From Deltaproteobacteria bacterium (GTDB lineage: Bacteria; Desulfobacterota; DSM-4660; Desulfatiglandales; Desulfatiglandaceae): DNA of 64,000 bases. The notes beneath the pieces are model-generated. The model was not told the DNA's origin, did no database searches, and saw only the letters and a program-made list of their open reading frames with translations. Shown piece after piece: positions 17,815-26,954 of the stretch. The stretch covers positions 1-64,000 of the forward strand of contig JAFDIV010000016.1 in the NCBI GenBank assembly GCA_019307815.1, given 5' to 3'. A program made the position numbers and the translations under genes. Position 1 is the first letter of the stretch. Each line of letters begins with the position of its first letter.

Positions 17815-18822
17815 ATGAAGATAAACCGAGTATTTTCAACAATTGACACGCACACGGGAGGAGAGCCCACCAGAACCATTATAGGCGGGCTTCCTTACAT
17901 TCCTGGCAAGACCATTGTAGAAAAAATGCATTATTTGAAAGAAAACATGGATTGGATACGGACATCACTCATGTTCGAACCCAGAGGACACAGTGTGATG
18001 TCAGGCGTTATTTTAACAGAGCCAACACATCCAGAAGCTGATATCGGTGTTATCTTTATTGAAACCGGCGGTTATTTGCCCATGTGCGGGCATGACACTA
18101 TCGGGGTCAGTACGGCACTGGTTGAGACAGGCATGATAACAGTAGAAGAGCCCTTCACATATATAACCTTGGATACGCCTGCCGGACTTACGCGCGTCAA
18201 GGTACACGTGGAAAACGGTAAGGCCAGGTCGGTAACCTTTAGAAATATTCCGTCCTTTGTTTTTGCCAAAGATGTCGAAGTTTATGTGCCGGGATTTGGA
18301 AAGATCAAGATGGACGTGTCATACGGCGGAAACGTTTACGCCATACTTCCCGCAGATGCTGTGGAGCTGGAAATTCTCCCGGAAAACGCAAGCGAAATAA
18401 TCCAAAAGGGAAGAATGGTCAGGGATGCGGTGAATAGCCAGGTGAGAATCCAACACCCGGAAAAACCCTTCGTAAATGAATGCACCCATGTTCAATTTTA
18501 CGGAAAGCCCAGCGCGCCGGATGCCGACCTGAAGAACACGGTCTTCTTTGCGGACAGCGGAATTGATCGTTCTCCTTGCGGTACTGGAACCTCTGCAAAG
18601 GTAGCGACCTTATATGCAAAGGGAGAACTCAAATTGAACGAGGAATTTGTCCACGAAAGTATCATAGGAAGCATTTTTGTGGCGCGGGCGGTCGAGGAAG
18701 CCAAGGTGGGCCCTTATGAGGCAATTGTTCCGGAAGTAACAGGAAGCGCCTATGTCACGGGAATGAGCCAGTTCGTTATAGATCCCGATGACCCCCACAG
18801 AAATGGCTTCCTCTTGAGTTGA
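17815..18822 (+). CDS. Proline racemase family protein, probable 4-hydroxyproline 2-epimerase (second copy)
   Basis: A 335-residue paralogue of the protein at 15773-16819. Both catalytic cysteines are at the same residue numbers (C91 in MCGHDT and C255 in DRSPCGTGT), so both copies should be active racemases or epimerases. Differences cluster around the substrate loop (THTGGEPTR here, AHAEGNPER there), which could separate L-proline from hydroxyproline, or different hydroxyproline isomers. GAGGGGG about 9 bases upstream supports the start. It is followed 15 bases later by a second DHDPS-family gene, repeating the first pair. Confidence 0.88.
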   Translation: MKINRVFSTIDTHTGGEPTRTIIGGLPYIPGKTIVEKMHYLKENMDWIRTSLMFEPRGHSVMSGVILTEPTHPEADIGVIFIETGGYLPMCGHDTIGVSTALVETGMITVEEPFTYITLDTPAGLTRVKVHVENGKARSVTFRNIPSFVFAKDVEVYVPGFGKIKMDVSYGGNVYAILPADAVELEILPENASEIIQKGRMVRDAVNSQVRIQHPEKPFVNECTHVQFYGKPSAPDADLKNTVFFADSGIDRSPCGTGTSAKVATLYAKGELKLNEEFVHESIIGSIFVARAVEEAKVGPYEAIVPEVTGSAYVTGMSQFVIDPDDPHRNGFLLS

Positions 18823-18837
18823 AAGGAGAGCATTAAT

Positions 18838-19719
18838 ATGAATAAATTGAAAGGCGTATTTACAGTAATGGTTACCCCCTTTGACCCTGAAGGAAAGATA
18901 GACGAGCAGGGACTTCGGGCAAACATTGACTGGTACATACAAGAAGGGATACATGGTGTCATCTGCCTGGGAAGCACCGGCGAATTTACCAGCCTCTCCC
19001 CAGAAGAGCGAAGGAAGGTTATTGACCTCACAATGGATCAAGTTAATGGACGGGTTCCGGTGATAGCAGGCACGGCTGCCAATGCGACTCACGAGGCGGT
19101 TCAAATGACTCAATACGCACAAGAAGCGGGGGCAAATGCTGCCATAATAGTTACCCCATTTTACGGAATGCCCACGCAGGAAGACCTTTTTGACCACTAT
19201 AAGTCAATATCGGAACGCGTCACCATCCCTATTATGCTTTATAACAATCCCTGGTACTCGGGTGTGGATATGTTGCCCTCCACTGTCGAAAAACTGGCAA
19301 GGTATGATAATATCCTGTACATCAAAGAAAGCACGGGGGACATTAAGAGAATACATGAAATAATGCGCCGCTGCGGCAACAGGATAGATGTCTGGTGTGG
19401 TTGTGATGATTTGGTCTATGAAAGCCTGTTGTTGGGGTGCGGTGGTTGGGTGGCCCCGATCGCGAATTTCTTGCCCAAGAAATCCGTGGAATTGTTCAAC
19501 TTGGTTGAGAGCGGTGCATTTAAAGAGGCGAGGGAGCTTTTTTTTAGGATGCTCCCTCTGCTGAGCTATCTGGAAGAAGGACAACTCGTTTCAAAGGTAA
19601 AGGAAGCCATGAACCAGATCGGCCTTGCCGGCGGACATCCGAGAAAGCCGTTTCTCCCTATTAATGACCAACAAAAGGGCCTATTAAAAGAAATGTTAGC
19701 GGATTTTGGTCTCATTTGA
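18838..19719 (+). CDS. DHDPS/N-acetylneuraminate lyase family protein (second copy)
   Basis: A 293-residue Schiff-base TIM-barrel protein with K163 (YIKESTGD), Y135 (YNNP) and substrate loop GSTGEF. It is paired with the second epimerase copy and is a probable pyrroline-4-hydroxy-2-carboxylate deaminase. The two DHDPS-type proteins are clearly paralogous yet differ through most of the barrel (for example HSGID against YSGVD after the tyrosine motif), so different substrates are possible. AAAGGAGAG precedes the ATG at a normal distance. Confidence 0.8.
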   Translation: MNKLKGVFTVMVTPFDPEGKIDEQGLRANIDWYIQEGIHGVICLGSTGEFTSLSPEERRKVIDLTMDQVNGRVPVIAGTAANATHEAVQMTQYAQEAGANAAIIVTPFYGMPTQEDLFDHYKSISERVTIPIMLYNNPWYSGVDMLPSTVEKLARYDNILYIKESTGDIKRIHEIMRRCGNRIDVWCGCDDLVYESLLLGCGGWVAPIANFLPKKSVELFNLVESGAFKEARELFFRMLPLLSYLEEGQLVSKVKEAMNQIGLAGGHPRKPFLPINDQQKGLLKEMLADFGLI

Positions 19720-19798
19720 TCTGGCTCAGTCGCCAAACTGGTCTCTACCTTAAGATCGATCTGCCTATGACGCCAAATGATCACTTTCGGGACAGACA

Positions 19799-21016
19799 AT
19801 GACCGGTAAAAAAACTGCTGAAGTGGTTGTCATCGGTGGCGGAGTAGTGGGATCTGCGGTCACCTATTTCCTGGCCCGGAACAATCTTGACGTTATTCTC
19901 CTGGAAAAAGGGGCCATTGCTTCGGGAACATCCGGCAGATGCGAGGGCGATGTCCTGGTCTGCGATAAGGAGCCCGGCTTCGATTGCAGATTGGCAAAAC
20001 TCAGCCTGGACCTATTCCCCCAAATAGCAAGCGAACTGGATTATGATATCGGCTGGACCCAAAAAGGCAGTCTACTTGCCATTGAGAACGAAGAAGAAAT
20101 GGAAGCAGCAAGGAAATTCTGCATGCAATTGGCCGCCGAGGGGCTCCCTGTAAGAATTCTAGACCGTAACGAAGTTCTGGAAATCGAACCGAATCTGGCG
20201 AAGGATATCGTGGGTGGTTTGGAAACGGGTTGTGACGGATCGCTTTATCCAATGGGATTAGCATACGGACTCCTCTCTGATGCAAAAAAAAGGGGGGCTC
20301 AGATCCTTACCCACAATCCTGTCGTGGACATAAAAAGAGACAGTAACGGAAATATCCAAAAGGTGATTGCTCGCAATGGTGACATTATCACTCGACGGGT
20401 TGTCAACGCCGCAGGTGTCTGGGCCCCGGCAATCGGGAAGATGGTAGGCCTGAATATCCCCATAAAACCTAGGCAGGGTCAGATGTTAGTCTCGGAGCGT
20501 ACTTTCCCGGTGGCCCGTCGAAAAGTCATGGAATTTGGCTACATGATGGCAAAATTCGGGGGCGGGTCCTATGCACGAAGGGTCTCACCTGAAATGGAAG
20601 AATTTGGAATAGCCCTGGTTTTTGAACCAACTGAGGCCCAAAATTTCTTGATAGGGAGCAGCCGCCGATTTGTTGGAATGGATACTTCATGTGACATAAG
20701 AGTGTTGCGAGCGATTGCCGAAAGGGCCATTCGTTTTTTTCCTGCCATTAGAGACATAAATATTATCAGGAGTTATGCCGGGCTCAGGCCTTATACCCCA
20801 GACCATCTCCCCATCATATCAAAAACGGAGGTGCCTGGATTTTACGTGGTAGCAGGCCACGAGGGAGATGGCATAGGGCTATCCCTTATCACTGGAAAGT
20901 TGATCACACAGATGATTTGCGGCGAACCTCTTGACATAAACACGGACCCATTAAGACTGAGCCGTTTTCAAGAGGGAGAAAATGTCCTCCGAAAAGAGAC
21001 GAAACCGACATCCTAA
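19799..21016 (+). CDS. FAD-dependent oxidoreductase (DAO/HcnC-like), probable D-hydroxyproline dehydrogenase subunit
   Basis: A 405-residue DAO-fold flavoprotein with an N-terminal FAD motif (VVIGGGVVGSA) and C-terminal SYAGLRPYTPDHLPI and GHEGDGIGLS segments that close the flavin site, as in D-amino acid/D-hydroxyproline and sarcosine dehydrogenases. The next two genes encode the small [2Fe-2S] and NAD/FAD-type subunits of the HcnABC-like complex. In hydroxyproline pathways such heterotrimers oxidise cis-4-hydroxy-D-proline to delta1-pyrroline-4-hydroxy-2-carboxylate, the substrate of the DHDPS-type enzymes upstream. It overlaps the next gene by 35 bases. The electron acceptor is unknown. 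Confidence 0.85.
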   Translation: MTGKKTAEVVVIGGGVVGSAVTYFLARNNLDVILLEKGAIASGTSGRCEGDVLVCDKEPGFDCRLAKLSLDLFPQIASELDYDIGWTQKGSLLAIENEEEMEAARKFCMQLAAEGLPVRILDRNEVLEIEPNLAKDIVGGLETGCDGSLYPMGLAYGLLSDAKKRGAQILTHNPVVDIKRDSNGNIQKVIARNGDIITRRVVNAAGVWAPAIGKMVGLNIPIKPRQGQMLVSERTFPVARRKVMEFGYMMAKFGGGSYARRVSPEMEEFGIALVFEPTEAQNFLIGSSRRFVGMDTSCDIRVLRAIAERAIRFFPAIRDINIIRSYAGLRPYTPDHLPIISKTEVPGFYVVAGHEGDGIGLSLITGKLITQMICGEPLDINTDPLRLSRFQEGENVLRKETKPTS

Positions 21017-21296
21017 AGCGGAACAGAACCATACCTTTCAAATTGAGGTGGATGGCAAGAAGATTGTGGCTCGTGCCGGACAGACGATTGCCGAGGCTAT
21101 ACTGGACAATGGCTTGAAGGTGTTTCGTAGGACTAGGAACGGCGCCCCTAGGAGTTTTTATTGTGGTATGGGTGTCTGCTACGAGTGTCGAATGATCGTA
21201 AACGGCGCCCCTAATGTGCGTACATGTATGACACCTGCAACGCCAGGGTGCAAGGTGGTCAGTCAGGATGAGTCACTCATGAAGGTGGAGTGGTGA
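20982..21296 (+). CDS. [2Fe-2S] subunit of the HcnABC-like dehydrogenase
   Basis: A 104-residue protein with a single ferredoxin-like [2Fe-2S] domain of the sarcosine oxidase alpha/HcnA type: C61-x4-C66-x2-C69 and C82 (CGMGVCYEC, then RTCMTP). It starts inside the preceding gene and overlaps the next by 7 bases, so all three are translated as a unit. It should carry electrons between the FAD of the DAO-type subunit and the large flavoprotein encoded next. Confidence 0.85.
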   Translation: MSSEKRRNRHPKAEQNHTFQIEVDGKKIVARAGQTIAEAILDNGLKVFRRTRNGAPRSFYCGMGVCYECRMIVNGAPNVRTCMTPATPGCKVVSQDESLMKVEW

Positions 21297-22690
21297 AAGA
21301 GTTTGACCTAGCCATAATTGGAGCTGGCCCGGCAGGAATCTCGGCGGCGGTGGAAGCGGCTACCATGGGTGCCTCTGTGGCCCTTATTGACGAAAACTCG
21401 CTGCCAGGTGGGAAGGTGTTCGCGCACACGGATAACCATCTGGACCCATTCGAGAGGGGGATTAGATCTCAACTACTTCACCACCTGGAAAAGGTGGCAC
21501 ACAAGGTAGCTGTTTTCCTGGAAACAGAGGTGTGGAACATCCTGGACCAGTGGATTGTGAGCCTTTACCAAAGAGGATTATCTGGGAGCGGACTGACAGA
21601 CATAAAGGCCAGAAAGCTGATCATCTCGATAGGGGCCCTAGAGCGGATATTGCCCTTTCCGGGATGGACGCTTCCCGGGGTCTTTTCAGCGGGGGGGCTG
21701 AATAGGCTTGCCAAAATGGGTATTGTACCCGGCAAAAGGATTTTGATCGCCGGATCCGGACCTTTGCAAATCGTCCTGGCCCACAACCTGCTCAATGCAG
21801 GAGCATCAATCATAGGCATCGTCAACGTCACCTCCCCTCGACGCATTTCAGCGAGGGGTCTGGAGCTGATCTCGGCCGTCAATCGGTTGGTGTTGAAATC
21901 CGGTTTGAATTATCTGATCAATATTAAGAGGCACAAGATACCGATTTATTTCTCTCACGCCATTTCAAGGGCATACGGGATCAATGAGGTTGAGGGAGCG
22001 ACGATAGTACGGGTTGATAAATCCCATAGGCCGATTAGGGGAACGGAAAAACAAATCACCACGGATTGCATTGGATATGGCTTTGGCCTTATTCCCTCTG
22101 TCGATATAACCAGGCTTTGTGGATGCGATCATGTTTTTGATGAAGAGCTAGCCTACTGGAGACCTAAGCTAAACGAAAGGATGGAGACCTCGAAACCGGG
22201 AATATTTGTGGCAGGGGATTGCCTCACTGTCAAAGGCTATCTAGCGGCCATTGAGGAAGGGAAAACAGCAGCAACGGAGGCCTGCATCCAACTCGGCTTT
22301 ACCAACAGAAAGCATTCAGGTGCATCACTGGCTGTTTCGGCGAAAAGGTTGAAACGCTTTAAGCGATTTGCTCGAGCCATAGAAGCTGTCTCAAGGCCGC
22401 ACTCCGGCCTTCTTGATATCATATCCGACGATACCGTGGTCTGTCGATGTGAAGAGGTAACATTAAGGGACATCCGGTCCGCCGTGGCCGAAGGTGCCAG
22501 GGACGTAAACGATATCAAGAGAAGGACACGTCTGGGGATGGGGCACTGCCAGGGCCGCTTTTGTGGACAGGTCATAAACGAATTGATTTGGAAACTGACC
22601 GGAAATATCGGAAAAAGAGAAATGTTTACCCCTAGAATACCTGCAAGACCAATTCCGTTCGGAATCCTTGCAGGGGAATGTGGAAGTTAA
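21290..22690 (+). CDS. NAD/FAD-binding subunit of the HcnABC-like dehydrogenase with C-terminal BFD-type [2Fe-2S] domain
   Basis: A 466-residue flavoprotein with an N-terminal dinucleotide motif ([15 protein letters not shown]), a second one near residue 155 ([12 protein letters not shown]) and a C-terminal bacterioferredoxin-type cluster domain (VCRCEEVT, then GHCQGRFCG). It is the HcnB-like subunit of the heterotrimer. The start is GTG at 21290 or 21293, overlapping the [2Fe-2S] gene. A fused homologue with extra ferredoxin clusters is encoded at 35876-37966, so the region holds two such dehydrogenases. Confidence 0.85.
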   Translation: MVKEFDLAIIGAGPAGISAAVEAATMGASVALIDENSLPGGKVFAHTDNHLDPFERGIRSQLLHHLEKVAHKVAVFLETEVWNILDQWIVSLYQRGLSGSGLTDIKARKLIISIGALERILPFPGWTLPGVFSAGGLNRLAKMGIVPGKRILIAGSGPLQIVLAHNLLNAGASIIGIVNVTSPRRISARGLELISAVNRLVLKSGLNYLINIKRHKIPIYFSHAISRAYGINEVEGATIVRVDKSHRPIRGTEKQITTDCIGYGFGLIPSVDITRLCGCDHVFDEELAYWRPKLNERMETSKPGIFVAGDCLTVKGYLAAIEEGKTAATEACIQLGFTNRKHSGASLAVSAKRLKRFKRFARAIEAVSRPHSGLLDIISDDTVVCRCEEVTLRDIRSAVAEGARDVNDIKRRTRLGMGHCQGRFCGQVINELIWKLTGNIGKREMFTPRIPARPIPFGILAGECGS

Positions 22691-22691
22691 G

Positions 22692-24386
22692 ATGACTTAT
22701 CGATCGAAACGCAACAGCTACTTCTCCGGCCCGAACGCTGCTCACCGCCGGGCCATTTACAAGGGATGCGGATATGACGATGTTGATCTTTCGTCTCCAT
22801 TAATCGGCGTTGTCAATACTTGCGGTGACGCCGCTCTTGGGCATGCACACCTTGATAAGTTGGCCGAACACGTTAAGGCGGGCATATGGCAGGCAGGAGG
22901 TACTCCCGTTGAATTCAGAACAATCTCCACTTGTGGCGAGATCCCCGTGGGCACTCCTTACTTCCGGTATGAGTTGGTCATAAGGGATGTCATTGCCTCC
23001 AGCGTGGAAGTTGTGGCAAACGAGCACCTTTTTGACGGCCTGGTTCTATTGGCCTCGTGTGACAGTATCATTCCGGGTGTAATTATCGGAGCCCTCAGAA
23101 CCGGACTCCCCACCATCTTTGTCTCAGGTGGACCTCAACTTCCTGGTATGTTCGAGGGCAAGAAGGTCGTGATGTCACAATTGGGTCAAGAGGTTTTTGG
23201 TTCTCATGATAATGAAGAAGGTGTCCTGGAAAGGTTGAAGGCATTTGAAAACTCGGTTTGTCCCGGACCTGGCGCGTGTTCCTTGATGGGCACTGCCAAT
23301 ACCATGCAGATAATCACCGAAGCAATCGGCCTGGCACTGCCTGGATCATCCACCGTGCCTGCGGTCTATGCCCAAAAATCACGCATTGCCAAGAGGGCCG
23401 GTAGAAGGATAGTTGATATGGTCAGGGAAGACCTCTCGCCCTCAAAGATATTAACCCGAGAAAGTCTGTTGAACGGGGTCATGGTGGAGCTGGCCATTGC
23501 CGGATCGACCAATGCGGTACTACACCTAATCAGCATCGCAAGGGAAATGGGAGTCGATTTGAGCCTGAGGGACTTCGATACTCTTTCCAGGAAGATTCCG
23601 GTGATCTCCAAGGTCATCCCCACAGGAAAGGCCACAGTAGTGGATTTTCATAATGCAGGAGGTGTACCTGCTTTGATGGGCGAGCTTTCAACAATGCTTC
23701 ATTTGGATGCTATGACCGTCTCTGGGAGAAAAGTGGGAGAAATCATTTCCGGCTTGAGATCCTTGGACCAAGAAGTTATCACACCAATTACAGACCCGGT
23801 CTTTAGGAGCGGAGGTCTGGCCGTCCTTTCCGGAACCCTGGCACCTTCGGGTGCCATATGCCGCATTACAACCATCCCGCCCACCAAAATGCATCATGAG
23901 GGACCGGCCCGTGTTTTCCATTCGGATGAGGATGCCTACCAAGCTGTGGTCTCGGAGCGAATAAAGCCTGGAGACGTTATTGTAATACGTTACGAAGGTC
24001 CCACTGGAGCTCCCGGGATGAAAGAGATGATGATGACCACCGATGCCCTTGTGGGCATGGGAAAGGCAGATGACGTTTTTGTGGTTACCGACGGAAGGTT
24101 TTCGGGTTTTACCGAGGGTTGCTCCATAGGTCATGTGGCCCCTGAAGCGGCTGTGGGAGGCCCGATAGCAATTGTGGAAAACGGTGACCGAATAGTGATA
24201 GATATCCTCTCTAGAAAATTGGATATAGATATCCCCGAGCAAGAAGTTTCAAGAAGGCTGGCGGCCTGGTCCCCGCCCCTGCCAAAGGCAAAACGAGGCA
24301 TTCTCGCCATCTATGCCAAGACAGCTCTGCAGGCCCATGAGGGCGCAATGATCGACGATCGGCTCCATGAGCCCCGGCGTGTATAG
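22692..24386 (+). CDS. IlvD/Edd family dehydratase
   Basis: About 564 residues. Family signatures are present: [22 protein letters not shown] and [16 protein letters not shown], giving probable Fe-S ligands C44, C123 and C196, and the C-terminal TDGRFSG. These enzymes dehydrate 2,3-dihydroxy acids or sugar acids to 2-oxo acids using an Fe-S cluster. It follows the HcnB-like gene directly. Its role in a hydroxyproline cluster is unclear: it might be a leftover biosynthetic ilvD, a sugar-acid dehydratase or an unrecognised step. I prefer the ATG at 22692 over the TTG at 22668. It is convergent with the aconitase X genes, 14 bases apart. Confidence 0.85.
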   Translation: MTYRSKRNSYFSGPNAAHRRAIYKGCGYDDVDLSSPLIGVVNTCGDAALGHAHLDKLAEHVKAGIWQAGGTPVEFRTISTCGEIPVGTPYFRYELVIRDVIASSVEVVANEHLFDGLVLLASCDSIIPGVIIGALRTGLPTIFVSGGPQLPGMFEGKKVVMSQLGQEVFGSHDNEEGVLERLKAFENSVCPGPGACSLMGTANTMQIITEAIGLALPGSSTVPAVYAQKSRIAKRAGRRIVDMVREDLSPSKILTRESLLNGVMVELAIAGSTNAVLHLISIAREMGVDLSLRDFDTLSRKIPVISKVIPTGKATVVDFHNAGGVPALMGELSTMLHLDAMTVSGRKVGEIISGLRSLDQEVITPITDPVFRSGGLAVLSGTLAPSGAICRITTIPPTKMHHEGPARVFHSDEDAYQAVVSERIKPGDVIVIRYEGPTGAPGMKEMMMTTDALVGMGKADDVFVVTDGRFSGFTEGCSIGHVAPEAAVGGPIAIVENGDRIVIDILSRKLDIDIPEQEVSRRLAAWSPPLPKAKRGILAIYAKTALQAHEGAMIDDRLHEPRRV

Positions 24387-24400
24387 TTTTCCGTTGGGAT

Positions 24401-24823
24401 TCAATCCTCCAAGATTATGTATCCTTCTGTTGCGTTTACGGTGGCAGGCTTGCCTGTTTCCAGCAAGGTAAACGACTCTTCATCAAGGGTAACGATTGGA
24501 ATCTCCTTTTCATAAAAGTGCTTGCTGACTACTGGGCCGGTAGCGAGAATCGGTTCGGTCCGCACGTTTACAATCGCAGCAGGAGCTTTATTAGCGCGCA
24601 CCAGTTCCAGCATAATCAGCGACCCCGTACTAGAGCCCTTTCCGAAGGGAAACGCCAGCACCCTACTGCTCACTGACTGTCCGAAGAGGTCATGATGCGG
24701 ATCAATTACCCGGCCGGTTTTGGGATCCACACCCCCCCAAAAGCTGATGGGATGAGGCGAAGCCAAGACTATCCCCCTTGCAACTCCCCTCACGACACAC
24801 CTGGCTTTCAGTTTCCTGCCCAT
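24401..24823 (-). CDS. Aconitase X small (swivelling) subunit
   Basis: A 140-residue DUF126/AcnX swivelling domain protein, with the family segments PISFWGGVDPKTG, HHDLFGQSV and FPFGKGSSTGS. The serine-rich GKGSST loop contributes to the active site formed with the large subunit. It overlaps the end of the large-subunit gene by 16 bases, so the two are made together as a split AcnX enzyme. Bacterial AcnX proteins have been characterised as cis-3-hydroxy-L-proline dehydratases; in archaea AcnX is a phosphomevalonate dehydratase. Confidence 0.85.
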   Translation of the reverse strand: MGRKLKARCVVRGVARGIVLASPHPISFWGGVDPKTGRVIDPHHDLFGQSVSSRVLAFPFGKGSSTGSLIMLELVRANKAPAAIVNVRTEPILATGPVVSKHFYEKEIPIVTLDEESFTLLETGKPATVNATEGYIILED

Positions 24824-26070
24824 GGCGATTTTCTCCGTTGGATCTTACCGGTGACAGCACTCTCAACGCAATCCTCAAGACTACCGAAGATTACAGGCAG
24901 ACCTGTCTGAGAATAGCAGTAATTGGCAAATTTGGCGGAATCGGTCATGGCGGCTGAAAAATTCCATGATTTACGCGGATATTGTAAGGGACAACCGTCC
25001 GTGAATACGCTTATCCCCGCATCAGTCAACTGCTTCAGGATGCTGTTTTCTTTTATCCAGGCATAAACCGTTCTGCTTGTAAACACCCAAAATGCAACCG
25101 ATTGATGAACCCTTTTCCCTTCCACAAGACGCAACAATTGAGTGAATTCCGCAGGTGAATAATGGGGGCAGCCGACCGTGATCCAATCGATATTGTCGTC
25201 TTTTGCACTTTGAAGACGCTGTTCATGGTCCGCAACCATCTTTGGTGTAATCTGTAGGACCCTTTTCGGCCGGTCTCCTTGAAAACACATTTCCACGTCC
25301 TGGGCCTCGGGAGTTATCCCTACCAGATGGCAAAGTGCCACGGCGCCTGAGGATGCTGCACCTGCCAAGAACCCCTTCAAATTGTCGAATGTCACGGCGG
25401 AAGGAATACCCGAGACGGCCGCCACTTGGTCTGAGGCAATCTCACCCACCACGCATCCCAGCAGTGGATATAAGGCCTCGTTTTCAAACATGGGGGTCGT
25501 GAATCCTTTGAGTTCGATAAGCAGCTTGGCCTTTCTGTTCCTCTTGAGATGAAGACCGAATTTGGGCACTTTTCCGATAATGGCCGCGCAGATATCCATA
25601 AGGTCGGCATAGCGGTTGGTCCTTGCCCCGATCACCGAATTGGCAAAGGCGATGGCATTGGATTCCCCCCACGCGATTTGTTCTCCAAAACGCGGGACAA
25701 TGCCTTGTTGATAGGGTGCACAAGTCCACGTAGGAGTAGCTTGCATTGTCAAATATGCACTTGCCAGACGTTGGTGTTTGATAAGTTCTTCGGGTGGCAC
25801 TCTTAACTCTTTCCAGCGGATGAGATCAATGGCACTGGGATTGAGTGACGTAGGGACAGCCGCTTTCGCGCCCAAACTTGCCATTTTTTCAGCGAACTGA
25901 AGACCTGCATCCACCATATATAGGGTCGCGTCAATGTGCACTTGCGATACGGGCATAAGGGTCTCGGCTCCATAAAGTTTCCCCAGGTCTACCAAGATCG
26001 ATAAAGCCAAGCGAGCGGCTTCGCCTTTATCCCCATCAAGAATGCGTTTTTCTTCATCCGTCAAATACAC
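24808..26070 (-). CDS. Aconitase X catalytic subunit, probable cis-3-hydroxy-L-proline dehydratase
   Basis: About 420 residues of DUF521/AcnX. The family opening YLTDEEKRILDG, GAETLMPVSQVHID, and the internal GESNAIAFANSVIGARTNR are all recognisable. AcnX is a distant aconitase relative that dehydrates cis-3-hydroxy-L-proline to delta1-pyrroline-2-carboxylate. I place the start at a GTG (26070) just before YLTDEEK because this is where homology begins and a GGGGAAAGG stretch precedes it. The frame is open to a TTG at 26160 inside the SDR gene, but that extension has no ribosome site. The product would be reduced to L-proline by an OCD-family enzyme such as that at 40211-41173. Confidence 0.82.
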   Translation of the reverse strand: MYLTDEEKRILDGDKGEAARLALSILVDLGKLYGAETLMPVSQVHIDATLYMVDAGLQFAEKMASLGAKAAVPTSLNPSAIDLIRWKELRVPPEELIKHQRLASAYLTMQATPTWTCAPYQQGIVPRFGEQIAWGESNAIAFANSVIGARTNRYADLMDICAAIIGKVPKFGLHLKRNRKAKLLIELKGFTTPMFENEALYPLLGCVVGEIASDQVAAVSGIPSAVTFDNLKGFLAGAASSGAVALCHLVGITPEAQDVEMCFQGDRPKRVLQITPKMVADHEQRLQSAKDDNIDWITVGCPHYSPAEFTQLLRLVEGKRVHQSVAFWVFTSRTVYAWIKENSILKQLTDAGISVFTDGCPLQYPRKSWNFSAAMTDSAKFANYCYSQTGLPVIFGSLEDCVESAVTGKIQRRKSPWAGN

Positions 26071-26143
26071 GTAAGACCTTTCCCCATTTTCTTCATTGAA
26101 TGATATCGTAGTTGGGGCCTTGTCTGTGTCTGTGGTGGCCCTG

Positions 26144-26935
26144 CTACGTGCACATGGCAAGCCGGTGAACCAGATGAAACATGGAAATTCTTGAGCCTCC
26201 GTCTATGGTCATTTCTTCTCCTGTAATGTAGCCGGCATCCTCTGAGGCCAGGAATACGGCTGCAGCCGCAATCTCTTCCGGCTTGCCATGCCTTTCCACG
26301 GGTATTGCTCGATTACGGGCCTCTAACAGCTCTTGGCTCGAATACGCTTTCCGCTGTAAGGGCGTCATCACCGGGCCGGGACTGATGGCATTAACTCGAA
26401 TATTATACTTGGCCCACTCAATAGCCAGCAGCTTCGTCAATCCAATCACTGCGGCCTTGCTGGGGGTATAGGCTCCTCCGTTGACCTCGGGCAGGTGTGC
26501 AGATATGGAAGCAATGTTGATGATCGCTCCACCGGATTTACTCTTGATCATGTGCTTGCCCACAGCCTGACAGCAAAGGAAAACTGATTTGAGATTGACC
26601 GCCATAACACGATCCCAGTCCTCCTCCCTCACCTCCTCAATCGGGCTGGCAATAAATATGCCCGCGTTGTTGACAAGGATATCGATCTTATGAAAAGCCT
26701 TCAGCGCCCTTTCAACAAGTTGATCCACTTCTTCACCACAGGAAACGTCAGCCTGGACGACCAAGACTCGTCGCCCCATTTTCTCAATCTTGCGGGCAAC
26801 GCTGCGGGCTCCGTCGGCATCCTGATTGTAATTGACAACCAAGTCAGCACCCGCCCTTGCCATACTCAAAGCAATAGCACCCCCGATTCCCCTGCTTGCC
26901 CCAGTAACAATAGCCACCTTCTTCTTTAGTTTCAT
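26144..26935 (-). CDS. Short-chain dehydrogenase/reductase (SDR)
   Basis: A 263-residue classical SDR with the NAD(P) motif TGASRGIG, the NNAG motif and the catalytic Y-x3-K (YTPSKAAV), ending with ITGEEMTIDGG. It lies between the glycyl radical enzyme and AcnX on the same strand (20 bases from the former), so a role in handling a ring or keto intermediate of imino acid breakdown is likely. SDR sequence does not reveal the substrate. The last dozen residues (FHLVHRLAMCT) lie beyond the usual end of the family. Confidence 0.85.
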   Translation of the reverse strand: MKLKKKVAIVTGASRGIGGAIALSMARAGADLVVNYNQDADGARSVARKIEKMGRRVLVVQADVSCGEEVDQLVERALKAFHKIDILVNNAGIFIASPIEEVREEDWDRVMAVNLKSVFLCCQAVGKHMIKSKSGGAIINIASISAHLPEVNGGAYTPSKAAVIGLTKLLAIEWAKYNIRVNAISPGPVMTPLQRKAYSSQELLEARNRAIPVERHGKPEEIAAAAVFLASEDAGYITGEEMTIDGGSRISMFHLVHRLAMCT

Positions 26936-26954
26936 ATCTTCCCGTGTATTAATA

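Noticed and set aside
16867-19719. Lysine-pathway dapA for the DHDPS-type genes
   Set aside because: Two copies alternate with hydroxyproline epimerase-like genes and precede a D-hydroxyproline dehydrogenase set, so a catabolic deaminase role fits better; no lysine genes are nearby.
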